A DNA stretch of 64,000 nt, taken from the NCBI GenBank assembly GCA_964481655.1, contig CAYZVO010000018.1, positions 4,806 to 68,805 on the forward strand, given 5' to 3'. Shown here in pieces: positions 37,146 through 45,836 of the stretch (its first letter is position 1; every line of letters starts with the position of its first letter). This DNA comes from CALDOK01 sp964481655. GTDB taxonomy: Bacteria; Myxococcota_A; UBA796; JAFGLY01. A program made the position numbers and the translations under genes. The notes under the pieces were generated by a model that was not told the origin of the DNA, did not search any database, and saw only the letters and a program-made list of their open reading frames with translations.

Positions 37146-37218
37146 GGGGTGGCCTCGGGGTGGTGGCCTGTCGGATCTGGCGGCGTATCGATTCTGCTAT
37201 ATCCTGTATGTCGGGTTT

Positions 37219-38181
37219 CTACAGCGCGTACCCCTTCATGAACGCCCACAGCTCCCGGGCTCCCTCGATGTCGTGGTTCTGCTGGCCGGTCAGGGCCTCC
37301 CAGATCAGGCTGACCCGGACCTCGATGCTGGGCGCGTTGTGGCCCGCCCCGTCGAGGATGATCACCGACACCGCCGTGCCGGTGGCCGGGCAGCCCCAGT
37401 CCTCGCGGTGTGCGGTGGAGCGGTCCCAGCGGTCCAGGTCCTCGTAGTCGGAGCTGGTGGGTTGGTCCTCGCACTGGTTCCGATCGAGCCAGTACTGCAC
37501 CGACGCGTCCTTGGACAGGAACGAGCCGGTGGTCTCGAAGCTGCTGGCGCCGCCCTCGTAGGGGATGGCGCGGTCCTCGGTGCCCAGCTGGTAGATGATG
37601 GGCACGGGCAGCTCGCTGCTCACGTCGCACTCGTTGTTTTCAGGCATCAGGGCGATCACGGGCCCCACCGCCGCGAAGACCTCCGGCGCCTCCTGGGCCA
37701 GGCGCATGGACATCAGCCCACCGTTGGACTCGCCGGTGACGTAGACCCGGGACCGGTCGATCTCGTAGCGGCCGGCCACGTCGTCGATCAGGTCCACCAG
37801 GAACCCCACGTCGTCGGTCTCCGGGCAGCCCCCGCAGTCGCTGCGGCAGCAGTTCCAGTGCTCGTCGATGCCCTGGGGCACCAGCAGCATCAGCCCGTCC
37901 TCGTCGGCGATGTCGAGCCAGACCTGGTGAGGCCAGTCGTGGCTGCCCACCCCGATGTGGTTGTCGATGACGCCACCGCCCCCGTGCAGCAGCAGCACCA
38001 GGGGCATGGACCCGCTCGGTGTCTTCGGCTCGTAGAGGTGGTAGCTCCGCTCCAGGCCCCCGTGCGTGAAGGTCTGGTCCCGGTGAAGGGTGCCGCCCCA
38101 CCACTCACCTGGGGTGGTCAGGCCGCAGGCGCTCAGGGCCGCCCCGGCCAACACGGTGCTGACGAACCATCGCTGTTTCAT
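37219..38181 (-). CDS. Esterase lipoprotein of PHB-depolymerase/feruloyl-esterase type
   Basis: This 320-residue lipoprotein has lipobox ALSAC. The alpha/beta-hydrolase features of the LpqC/Esterase_phd family are the oxyanion loop LVLLLHGGGGVIDN, QVWLDIADEDGLMLLVPQGIDEHWNCC, ETDDVGFLVDLIDDVA, the nucleophile elbow VTGESNGGLMSMRLAQ (GxSxGG), and a late GAGHNAPS with the catalytic His. Several Cys pairs (NCCRSDCGGC) suggest disulfides outside the cytoplasm. Substrate may be a polyester, feruloylated glycan or other secreted ester. It is divergent from the CotH gene at 38291. Confidence 0.87.
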   Translation of the reverse strand: MKQRWFVSTVLAGAALSACGLTTPGEWWGGTLHRDQTFTHGGLERSYHLYEPKTPSGSMPLVLLLHGGGGVIDNHIGVGSHDWPHQVWLDIADEDGLMLLVPQGIDEHWNCCRSDCGGCPETDDVGFLVDLIDDVAGRYEIDRSRVYVTGESNGGLMSMRLAQEAPEVFAAVGPVIALMPENNECDVSSELPVPIIYQLGTEDRAIPYEGGASSFETTGSFLSKDASVQYWLDRNQCEDQPTSSDYEDLDRWDRSTAHREDWGCPATGTAVSVIILDGAGHNAPSIEVRVSLIWEALTGQQNHDIEGARELWAFMKGYAL

Positions 38182-38250
38182 GGCTCCATCGTGGTGCGGC
38201 CAGCGCCGCCTGTCCAGCCCACATCTGCCTTTGCATCAACACAGGCTCGT

Positions 38251-38261
38251 GTGTCAGACAC
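38251..38261. promoter_or_regulatory. Symmetric site in the esterase/CotH divergent region
   Basis: GTGTC-A-GACAC is a perfect 11-bp palindrome in the 109-bp gap between the divergent starts at 38181 and 38291. It is followed by ACTGTG and preceded by further GTGT. Operator function is inferred from symmetry and position only. Confidence 0.4.
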
Positions 38262-38290
38262 TGTGAACGTGCCGAACCACGGGAGCCGCC

Positions 38291-39988
38291 GTGCGCCTCA
38301 TCCACAGCTGCCTGCTGCCCACCCTCCTGCTGACCCTCGCCTGCCGTCCCGACGACATCGCGCCCCTGGACACCTCCATCGGCGAGACCGCGGCCCCCGA
38401 GGACAGCGTCGATCCCTTCTTCGATCCCGACCACGTGATCGAGGTCGACATCGAGCTGGACAGCGACGACTGGGACACCATCCGCAACCAGCACCGCGAC
38501 ATCCTCGAGCTGCTCGCAGGCGACTGCATGGAGGGGCCGCAGGAGAGCCCCTACACCTACGTCGAGGCCTCGGCGACCCTCGACGGCGAGCACTTCGAGG
38601 CCATCGGCGTGCGCAAGAAGGGGCTTTTGGGCTCGGACAATGTCGAGAAGCCGTCGCTCAAGCTCAACATGGACTGGATCGACGACCAGGCGACCTACCT
38701 GGGCCACGACATGTTGACCTTCAACAACGCCAACCAGGACCCCAGCTACCTGGACCAGTGCCTGGGCTACGGGCTCTTCGCCGACGCTGGCGTGCCCGCC
38801 TCCCGCTGCAGCTTCGCCCACATCACCGTCAACGGCGTGGACCTGGGCCTGTACGTCAACGTCGAGAGCATCCGCCGGCCCTACTGGGAGCACCACGTCG
38901 GCGACGACGGCGGCAACCACTACGAGGGCACCCTGTCCGACTTCCGCGAGGGCTGGACCGACACCTTCGAGGCCAAGAAGGGCAACAGCGACGACCGCTC
39001 GGATCTCGACGCGGTGGCCGCCGCCCTCGAGCTGGACGACGACGCCCTGATGGACGAGCTGGGCGCGGTGCTCGACCTCGAGCAGTTCTACTCCTACTGG
39101 GCCATGGAGGTGCTGACGGGCCATTGGGACGGCTACGCCTCGGCCACCAACAACTTCCACGTCTACAACGACCCCCAGAGCGGGAAGTTCCAGTTCGTGC
39201 CCTGGGGCATCGACGCCCTGTTCGACGCGCAGCAGCCCTTCGGCTCCACCGTGCCCGAGTCGGTGGTCGCCCGCTCCGCCGTGCCCCGGCGGCTCTACGA
39301 ACACCCGGATGGTCGCGCGGCCTACCACGCCCGCCTGCTGGAGCTGATGGACTCGGTCTGGGACGAGGACGCCCTCAACGCCGAGATCGACCGCATGGTC
39401 GCCCTGGTGAGCCCCTACCTGCAGCCCGACGAGGTGGCCTTGTTCGACGAGGGCGTGGCCACCATCCGCGCCTACATCCCCGAGCGCGAGGCCCGCATCC
39501 GGGCGGAGCTCGAGGCCGGCGCCCCCGACTGGGGCGAGCCCCTGCGCAGCGCGTTCTGCATGGTGGACGTGGGCGGCATGTCCGGGACCTTCGACACCAC
39601 CTGGGGCTCCCTGGCCGACGACGCCCTGTACGGCGGTGGCGACATGAAGCTCGAGTGGTACGGCGAGGACATCCCGTTCAGCCAGGTCATCAGCCTGGCT
39701 GGGGAGGACGCGGGCCAGGCCACCCTCGCCGTGCTCGGGGTCCTGGGGACCAACACCTACATCTACCCCTGGTTCATGATCCCCATGGACGATGTGGAGC
39801 CAGGCGCCGAGCTGGCCGTGGACTGGGAGCAGGTGCGGGCCTACGCCGTCTACGTCGAGGGCAGCACCGCCTCGGTCCTGGGCTATGTGGGCGACGGGTC
39901 CATCATCTTCGAAGAGGCCGGCACCGACGAGGGTGACGCCATCAGCGGCAGCTTCGACGTCCGCATCTTCGGGGGCGCGGCGGAGTAA
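38291..39988 (+). CDS. CotH-kinase-family lipoprotein
   Basis: This 565-residue protein has a GTG start behind GGGAG. The lipobox is LLTLAC, followed by an acidic linker. The CotH core shows VIEVDIELDSDDWDTIRNQHRD, TLDGEHFEAIGVRKKGLLGS, KPSLKLNMDWID, HDMLTFNNANQDPSYLDQCLGYGLFADAGVPASRC, YVNVESIRRPYW, FEAKKGN, and the conserved FYSYWAMEVLTGHWDGYASATNNFHVYND with KFQFVPWGID. These match invasin/CotH atypical secreted kinases. A C-terminal beta domain of about 150 residues follows. The 3' end overlaps an antisense MBL-fold remnant. Confidence 0.9.
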   Translation: MRLIHSCLLPTLLLTLACRPDDIAPLDTSIGETAAPEDSVDPFFDPDHVIEVDIELDSDDWDTIRNQHRDILELLAGDCMEGPQESPYTYVEASATLDGEHFEAIGVRKKGLLGSDNVEKPSLKLNMDWIDDQATYLGHDMLTFNNANQDPSYLDQCLGYGLFADAGVPASRCSFAHITVNGVDLGLYVNVESIRRPYWEHHVGDDGGNHYEGTLSDFREGWTDTFEAKKGNSDDRSDLDAVAAALELDDDALMDELGAVLDLEQFYSYWAMEVLTGHWDGYASATNNFHVYNDPQSGKFQFVPWGIDALFDAQQPFGSTVPESVVARSAVPRRLYEHPDGRAAYHARLLELMDSVWDEDALNAEIDRMVALVSPYLQPDEVALFDEGVATIRAYIPEREARIRAELEAGAPDWGEPLRSAFCMVDVGGMSGTFDTTWGSLADDALYGGGDMKLEWYGEDIPFSQVISLAGEDAGQATLAVLGVLGTNTYIYPWFMIPMDDVEPGAELAVDWEQVRAYAVYVEGSTASVLGYVGDGSIIFEEAGTDEGDAISGSFDVRIFGGAAE

Positions 39989-40182
39989 CGGCGCCCGTCA
40001 GCGCCGCTGGCCTGGACCACCACCGGCGTCCCGTCCCGACGGGCCAACTCCGCGACGGCGCCCGCGTGGTCCACGTGGGCGTGGGTGAGCACGATCAGGT
40101 CGATGCGGGTGACCGTCACCTCGGTCGCGTTGGCCGGGGTGGCGATGAGCAGGGCGAGCAGCGTGGCGACGATGAGCGGCAT
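39883..40182 (-). pseudogene. Remnant of a secreted MBL-fold hydrolase
   Basis: This 99-codon open frame starts with a good signal peptide (MPLIVATLLALLIATPANA). It goes almost straight into the metallo-beta-lactamase metal motif LIVLTHAHVDHAGAVAELARR (HxHxDH). The expected N-terminal beta-sandwich of about 60 residues is missing, and after about residue 60 the frame continues into sequence antisense to the CotH gene. It therefore looks like an internally deleted and 3'-truncated gene fragment. Confidence 0.65.
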
Positions 40183-40226
40183 TCCCGGCGGCTACCCGCG
40201 GAATCCCCGGTTCGCGGGGCACGCAT

Positions 40227-40241
40227 GTAACCAGTTGTTAC
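40227..40241. promoter_or_regulatory. Inverted repeat GTAAC-N5-GTTAC
   Basis: Perfect 5-bp arms lie in an AT-richer patch between the MBL remnant and the small lipoprotein gene at 40313. It may be an operator; nothing else identifies it. The rest of the 39989-40312 gap holds only the remnant. Confidence 0.3.
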
Positions 40242-40312
40242 TCGGTGGGTCCCGGGAGCCGACAGGGGCAGCGGATCCGCATCTGCTCGCGGCGCTCGTA
40301 TATGCTGTGCCC

Positions 40313-40735
40313 ATGTGGCGCATCCTGCTCGTCCTCGCTCCCTTCCTGATGGCTCCGACCTGCGGCGGCAGCGACGGCCCGGGCTTCGGCGGCGGCGGCA
40401 GCCCCGCCCCGGATGACCCCGAGGACAGCGACAGCCCGAGCGGGAGCGGCGGGACCGGGGACTGCGATCCCCAGTTCACCACCGTCGAGGTCGACTGCTC
40501 CACCGAGAGCTACCTGCAGGTCTGGCACTTCTACGTCGAGCTGGACGCCACCTGCTCCTGGATCGACGTGAAGTTCGACGGCACCAGCTGGGGCGGGCAG
40601 ATCACCGGCAGCGAGGGCGTGTTCGACGACACCCTCTCCCACACCGGCGCCAGCTGTGACGAGGCCCACACCATCGAGCTGTACTGCCTCTACCTGACCA
40701 GCGACTACGACTGCGTCTACGAGTACGCGCCCTAG
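40313..40735 (+). CDS. Small secreted lipoprotein-like protein, unknown
   Basis: This 140-residue protein has ATG at 40313. A hydrophobic N-terminus with APTCGG suggests a lipoprotein, followed by a Gly/Ser/Asp-rich linker typical of this genome. The C-terminal about 80 residues form a small beta domain with six Cys (DCDPQFTTVEVDC, DATCSWIDVKF, ASCDEAHTIELYC, YDCVYEYAP), probably disulfide-bonded. No family recognised. Its stop shares CTAG with the convergent gene. Confidence 0.7.
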   Translation: MWRILLVLAPFLMAPTCGGSDGPGFGGGGSPAPDDPEDSDSPSGSGGTGDCDPQFTTVEVDCSTESYLQVWHFYVELDATCSWIDVKFDGTSWGGQITGSEGVFDDTLSHTGASCDEAHTIELYCLYLTSDYDCVYEYAP

Positions 40736-41610
40736 TCCTTTCGCCAGGGGTCCGACCGCGCCCCCGCGGACCAGAACGACCAGCCGACGTTGACGTTGAC
40801 GTTTGGGTCGGGTTCGCGGTCCCACCAGGCCACGCCGCCTTGGAGCTCCAGCGTCAGCCCGAAGTCGAAGCTGTGCTTCACCCCCGCCATCAAGGCGCGG
40901 AACGTGGCCTCGTCGGTCCCGTGTCGATGGCTGGAGACGACCAGGCCGGTCTCGTACGCGAGCTGCAGGCCCCGGTCGAAGCTGCCCCAGGCGTAGAAGC
41001 GGTACCCCAGCCCCATTCCCAGGCTCCCAAAGGGCGAGACCATACACAGTTGGGTCAGCCCATGTCGGGGCGCCAGGCGAAACTCGACCGTGGGGCGGAT
41101 GAGGAAGGGGAATCCTACGTAGTTGAAGGATGCGCTCATCCGCTTGGGAGTTTCGACCAGCATCCATGGGCGGGGTGAGGGCCAGGGTCCTCGCCGGGGG
41201 GGCGCCGGGGCCGGGGCGGGGAGCGCATCCGCTCCGGGGTCGACCGCGGGTGACACCGCCACAGCGGGAGGGCAGGCGCGTGTGTTCACGCGCTCGAGCT
41301 CGCCGCTTGTGGTCGCGGACAGCAGGACGCCGCACTCCAGTCGCTCCCGTCGCAGCAGGCGTCGCAGCTCTGCTCTTCGCCAGCCCCCACCGGCCGACTC
41401 TACGAACCGAACTGGAGCCTCGCCCAGGGAGGCCTCGAGGGCCTCCTGGTATCTGCTGGCGCCGTGGCCCATGAGGACCACCAGGACCTCCTGGTCGGTG
41501 TGTTCCTGGATCGCGCGGATGGCCGCCTCGTGGTCGCTCAGCTCCGCCCCATGCGCCGCGTTGGCGACGACGAACGCCCAGCACGCCAACCACCATGCCC
41601 ACACGAACAT
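40732..41610 (-). CDS. Probable outer-membrane protein with N-terminal periplasmic domain
   Basis: This 292-residue protein has a signal peptide (MFVWAWWLACWAFVVANAAHG). An alpha/beta domain follows in which a conserved-looking QEVLVVLMGHGASRYQEAL and LLRRERLECGVLLSATT occur, then a Pro/Ala linker. The last about 140 residues show alternating strands (MSASFNYVGFPFLIRPTVEFRLAP, GMGLGYRFYAWGSFDRGLQLAYETGLVVSS, GVKHSFDFGLTLELQGGVAWW, VNVNVGWSFWSAG) like a small outer-membrane barrel. Function unknown. Confidence 0.68.
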   Translation of the reverse strand: MFVWAWWLACWAFVVANAAHGAELSDHEAAIRAIQEHTDQEVLVVLMGHGASRYQEALEASLGEAPVRFVESAGGGWRRAELRRLLRRERLECGVLLSATTSGELERVNTRACPPAVAVSPAVDPGADALPAPAPAPPRRGPWPSPRPWMLVETPKRMSASFNYVGFPFLIRPTVEFRLAPRHGLTQLCMVSPFGSLGMGLGYRFYAWGSFDRGLQLAYETGLVVSSHRHGTDEATFRALMAGVKHSFDFGLTLELQGGVAWWDREPDPNVNVNVGWSFWSAGARSDPWRKD

Positions 41611-41700
41611 TCTCTCCCAAGGCCCGAGAACACCACCTCATCCTACCCGCGTTTCCCAGCCCCCGCCCTCGTGCGCTCGTTCCTTGATACCCCATGTTCC

Positions 41701-44175
41701 ATGCCCCCCTCCGCCACGGCCAGTACCCGCCTCCGCCTCACCGCCGTCGGTGCGCTGTTCGTGCTCACCGGGGCGGTGGCGCTGGTGGCGGAGCAGGTCT
41801 TCGAGAAGCTGCTGTCCACCGTTGTGGGCGCCAGCACCCCCGCCGGCGCCATCGTGCTGGCGGTCTACTTCGCGGGGCTGACCATCGGCGGGCTGGGCTA
41901 CGGGCCGGTCATCGCCAGGGTCCGCCGCCCGCTGGTGCTCTACGCCGCCCTCGAGGGCCTGGTGGGCCTGTGGGCCCTGGGGCTCGCCGTCCTCTTTCCC
42001 TGGCTCCAGAGCGGCGCCGGCGCCGTGATCGGGCTGGCGGGGGACAGCGCCGCGGCGCTGATGGCCCTGCGGCTGCTGGTGGCTTGCGCGTGGATCCTCC
42101 CCCCCACCATCGCCATGGGTATGACCTTCCCCGCCATGGTCGGGGTGCTCGAGCAGGCCCGGGTGCCCGGCCTGCAGCGGCGCATGGCGCGCTTCTACGC
42201 CCTGAACCTGCTGGGCGCTGCCATCGGCGCGGGGCTCGCGCCCTACCTGCTCTTCCCCTACATCGGCCTGGTGGGGGCGCTGCTGCTGTCCTTCGCCGCC
42301 GAGGTCCTGGTCGTGGTCGCGGCCCTGGCCCTCGGGCGCGGCTGGGTGGGGGTGGGGGTCCCGCGGGGTGAACCCGCAGCCACCGGCCCCGGCCTCGGGG
42401 CGCTGCTGCGCCAGCCCGGCCCCCTCGTCCTGGTGGTCGCCGCCGCGGGCTCGGGCTTCCTGATCTTCTGCCTCGAGGTCGTCTGGCTGCACCTTGTGGG
42501 CGCCGTGATAGGCACCTCGGTCTACGCCTTCGCCAACATGCTGTTGGCGGTGCTGCTGGGCCTGCTGCTGGGTGGGCTGCTGAGCTCCATCGGCCGCGAC
42601 CGCGAGGGCCCGCTGCCGGCGGTGGTGATGCCGGCGGTGCTGCTGGTGGCCGGCTGGCTGCTGCTGCTCACCGGCGGACTGTGGGACGTGGTGCCCTCGA
42701 TCTTCGCCATCGAGGGGATCGTCGAGAGCTTCGCCGGCGGTGAGGTCCTGCGCTTGGGGCTCTGCCTGGTGCTGGTGGGCCTGCCCGCCACGGCCCTGGG
42801 CCTGGTCTACCCCCTGCTGTTCCGGCTGCCCCTGTTCCCGACCCGACAGGCCGACCGCTTCGCGGGCCTGCTGGCGGCCGCCAACGCCGTGGGCTGCATC
42901 ACGGGGGCCCTGGTGGGCGGCTTCGTGCTCATCCCGGGCCCAGGCTCCGAGGCCACCCTGCGGGGGCTCGAGGCCCTGGTGTTGGGTGTCGGGGCGCTGC
43001 TGGCCATCGGGCTGCTGTTGCGGCAGCTGCGGGCCGGAGAGGCCAGCCCCCGTCTGCGGCGGCCGCTGCTGGCGGCCCTGGTGCTGCTCGGGGGCCTGGG
43101 CTGCGCCGCGCTCGCCAAGGAGGCCCCCTGGGATCGCCTGGCCCTGACCTCGGGCACCAACGTCTACTGCGCCCCCACCCACGTGGGCTCCGAGTCCGAG
43201 TTGCTGTTCTGGCACGAGGACAGCACCGGCGGCTTCACCACCGTGGTCCGCAACCGCACCGTCTCCGGGGAGCCCTGGCGGGTGCTGCTGACCAACGGCA
43301 AGTTCCAGGGCAACGACGTGGGCGAGCGGGCGGCCCAGGTGGCCTTCGCGCTGCTGCCGGTGCTGCACAGCGACGCCCGGGACAAGGCCCTGGTGATCGG
43401 CCTGGGCACGGGCCAGACGGCCCAGGTGGTGGCGGCGTCGGGCTACGAACGGGTGGAGATCGCAGAGATCGCGACGGGCATCGTCGAGGCCGCAGAAGCC
43501 TGGTTCGAGCCGGTCCACCGGGGTGTGCTGGACCAGCCCGGGGTCAGCCTGCAGCTCGAGGACGGCCGCAACCACCTGCTGCGCAGCCCTGGTGGCTACG
43601 ATCTCATCACCATCGAGCTGAACTCGGTGTGGTTCGCGGGGGCCACCAGCCTCTATAGTCGGGAATTCTACCGCCTGGTCCGGGAACGCCTGGCGCCGGG
43701 GGGGATGCTGGTGCAATGGATCCAGCTGCACCACATCCACCCCGACGAGGTGCGCTCGGTGGTGGCGACCCTGCGGGCGGAGCTGCCCTGGGTGGCCATG
43801 TGGCAGATCGGCGGCCAGGGGATGCTGCTGGCCGCCGAGGCTCCCCTCGAGCTGAGCCCTGCCCTGGTCGAGGACATCCGCTCACGGCCCGCGCTGGCGG
43901 ACGCGGTGGCCGTCGTCGAGTCCCGCCACGGTCCCCTCGAGCTGCTGTCGGAGAGCACGCGGGTGCTCAGCGCCGACGAGCTGGGGATCGCGGTGGAGCG
44001 CGCCCGGGCCGAGGGTGTCGCGGTGACCACGGACGGCAACCGCTGGCTCGAGTGGCACACCCCCCGGCACAACCTCGAGCAGCACGACCACCGCCGGCTG
44101 GTGCTCGAGGCCCTGCTCGCCGCGTTGCCGGCGGAGGAACGGCAGGACCGGCTACAGCGGCTGCTCGAGGACTGA
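41701..44175 (+). CDS. Polytopic membrane protein fused to a spermidine-synthase-like methyltransferase fold
   Basis: This 824-residue protein starts at ATG 41701. Residues 1-485 hold about 13 hydrophobic helices (GALFVLTGAVALVAEQVFEKLL, GMTFPAMVGVLEQA, RFYALNLLGAAIGAGLAPYLLFPYIGL). Residues about 490-824 carry a spermidine-synthase-like Rossmann domain: ALVIGLGTGQTAQVVAASGYERVEIAEIATGIVEAA, LEDGRNHLLRSPGGYDLITIELNS, and FYRLVRERLAPGGMLVQWIQLHHIHPDEV. The canonical GGGDG is GLGTG and the SAM/acidic-loop residues differ, so polyamine synthesis is doubtful. Such fusions are common in Planctomycetes and Myxococcota with unknown roles. Confidence 0.85.
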   Translation: MPPSATASTRLRLTAVGALFVLTGAVALVAEQVFEKLLSTVVGASTPAGAIVLAVYFAGLTIGGLGYGPVIARVRRPLVLYAALEGLVGLWALGLAVLFPWLQSGAGAVIGLAGDSAAALMALRLLVACAWILPPTIAMGMTFPAMVGVLEQARVPGLQRRMARFYALNLLGAAIGAGLAPYLLFPYIGLVGALLLSFAAEVLVVVAALALGRGWVGVGVPRGEPAATGPGLGALLRQPGPLVLVVAAAGSGFLIFCLEVVWLHLVGAVIGTSVYAFANMLLAVLLGLLLGGLLSSIGRDREGPLPAVVMPAVLLVAGWLLLLTGGLWDVVPSIFAIEGIVESFAGGEVLRLGLCLVLVGLPATALGLVYPLLFRLPLFPTRQADRFAGLLAAANAVGCITGALVGGFVLIPGPGSEATLRGLEALVLGVGALLAIGLLLRQLRAGEASPRLRRPLLAALVLLGGLGCAALAKEAPWDRLALTSGTNVYCAPTHVGSESELLFWHEDSTGGFTTVVRNRTVSGEPWRVLLTNGKFQGNDVGERAAQVAFALLPVLHSDARDKALVIGLGTGQTAQVVAASGYERVEIAEIATGIVEAAEAWFEPVHRGVLDQPGVSLQLEDGRNHLLRSPGGYDLITIELNSVWFAGATSLYSREFYRLVRERLAPGGMLVQWIQLHHIHPDEVRSVVATLRAELPWVAMWQIGGQGMLLAAEAPLELSPALVEDIRSRPALADAVAVVESRHGPLELLSESTRVLSADELGIAVERARAEGVAVTTDGNRWLEWHTPRHNLEQHDHRRLVLEALLAALPAEERQDRLQRLLED

Positions 44176-44267
44176 GCCGCCGCATCCTGATCCGGGGCAC
44201 CCCCGCGCCGTGGCGTCCTCGAGACACCCGCCATAGGGCCAGGACGACCCTCGCGCAGGAGCCCAGG

Positions 44268-45836
44268 ATGCAGGCTGACTTCGACGCTGTCGTGATCGGT
44301 GCCGGGATGGGTGGCCTCGCCGCCGCGGCCCGGCTGGCGCGCTTTGGCCGCCGCGTGCTGCTGCTCGAGCGCCACACCGTGCCCGGTGGCTACGGCACCT
44401 CGTTCGTGCGCGGGCGCTTCGAGTTCGAGATCGCCCTGCACCAGATCTCGCCCCCCACCGCCGGTGGGCGTGAGCGGCCGTTCCACGGCGTGCTCGAGGG
44501 CCTCGGTGTGCTCGACCGCCTCGACTTCCACCCCCTGCCTCTGTTCTACCGCAGCCACCTCCCCGACCTGGACCTGAAGGTCCCCGCGGGGGTCCAGGGC
44601 TTCCTCGACGCGCTGTGCGGCGCCTTCCCCCACGAAGCCGACGGCATCCGGGGCTTCGTCGAGCTGCTGCTGCAGCTGGGGCGGGAGCTCGAGTACGCCG
44701 GCGACGCCGTGCAGCCCACCGACGGCAGCGGCCTGAACGTGGCCAAGGCGGCGATGCTGCCGGTGCGGGCTCGCCACCTGCTCCGCTACGCCGGGGTCAC
44801 CGTGGACCAGGTGCTGGACCGCTACGTGCAGGACCCCGTCGCCCGCGCGGTCATCACCCAGACCTGGGGCTACTACGGCGGCCCCCCCTCGAGCCTGTCC
44901 TTCCTCTACTTCGCGGCGGGCACCGGCATCTTCCTCGAGACCGGCCCCTCCTACATCGCCCAGCGCTCCCAGGGCTTGTCCTCGGCGCTGGTCTCCGTCA
45001 TCGAAGAGTACGGCGGCTCCGTGCGCATGGGCTGCGGTGTGCGGCATGTCCTGCAGCAGGGCGGCCGCATCGCCGGTGTCATCACCGATGACGACGAACA
45101 CATCCGCACCTCGGTGGTGGTCTCGAATGCCTCCCCCTTGACCACCTGCCGCGAGCTGATGGACCCGGACCTGGTGCCCGCGTCGTTCTGGCGCCGGCTG
45201 CGCAGCGTCACGGTGGGGGTCTCATCGACCAACGTCTACCTGGGGCTCGACCGCTCGGCGGCGGATCTGGGGCTCGAGGACAACGACCAGTGGATCAACG
45301 ACACGGTGGACAGCGACCGGGTCTTCCGGGGCATGCACAGCCTCGACTACCCGGGACTGCTGATGCTCACCAGCCACTGTGGCCACCTGCCGCAGCTCGC
45401 GCCGCAGGGCTGCTCCACGGTCACCTTGACCACCCTGCACTACGCCGAGCCCTGGCTGCGTCTCGAGCCCGAGCGCTACGTGGAGACCAAGGAGCGCATC
45501 GCCGCGACCATGCTCGACCGGGTCGAGCAGCGCTTCCCCGGTGTGCGCGACGCCATCGAGGAGATCGAGGTCTCCACCCCCATCACCAACATGCGCTACA
45601 CCCAGCACCCCGGCGGCGCGATCTACGGCTTCGACCAGCCCCCCGCCGAGGCCATCATCTGGCGCATCCCCAACCAGGGCCCCATCCCCGGCCTGTACTT
45701 CGCCGGTGCCTGGACTCTCCCCGGCGGCGGCTTCGAGCCCACCATCTGCTCCGGCTACAACGCTGGCTGCCTGGCCCACGCCTGGCTCGGGCGGCGCCGC
45801 ATCTTCGGTGGTGGCGCCACGGAGGTGACCGCATGA
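44268..45836 (+). CDS. CrtI/CrtO-like FAD-dependent desaturase or isomerase
   Basis: This 522-residue flavoprotein has ATG 44268 behind AGGAG. The dinucleotide-binding fold VVIGAGMGGLAAAARLARFGRRVLLLERH and PGGYGTSF at the N-terminus, and GLYFAGAWTLPGGGFEPTICSGYNAG at the C-terminus, are typical of phytoene desaturase/saturase proteins (retinol saturase, CrtO, CrtISO). Substrate is probably a polyene or other lipid. The stop overlaps the next gene by ATGA. That gene is a flavin/2Fe-2S reductase, so electrons are likely fed to or drawn from this enzyme by a dedicated partner (inference). Confidence 0.88.
   Translation: MQADFDAVVIGAGMGGLAAAARLARFGRRVLLLERHTVPGGYGTSFVRGRFEFEIALHQISPPTAGGRERPFHGVLEGLGVLDRLDFHPLPLFYRSHLPDLDLKVPAGVQGFLDALCGAFPHEADGIRGFVELLLQLGRELEYAGDAVQPTDGSGLNVAKAAMLPVRARHLLRYAGVTVDQVLDRYVQDPVARAVITQTWGYYGGPPSSLSFLYFAAGTGIFLETGPSYIAQRSQGLSSALVSVIEEYGGSVRMGCGVRHVLQQGGRIAGVITDDDEHIRTSVVVSNASPLTTCRELMDPDLVPASFWRRLRSVTVGVSSTNVYLGLDRSAADLGLEDNDQWINDTVDSDRVFRGMHSLDYPGLLMLTSHCGHLPQLAPQGCSTVTLTTLHYAEPWLRLEPERYVETKERIAATMLDRVEQRFPGVRDAIEEIEVSTPITNMRYTQHPGGAIYGFDQPPAEAIIWRIPNQGPIPGLYFAGAWTLPGGGFEPTICSGYNAGCLAHAWLGRRRIFGGGATEVTA

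Noticed and set aside
41701..44175. Naming the fusion protein spermidine synthase (speE)
   Set aside because: The SAM/polyamine-binding motifs are altered and the 13-helix membrane part is not found in SpeE. Polyamine synthesis is not supported.
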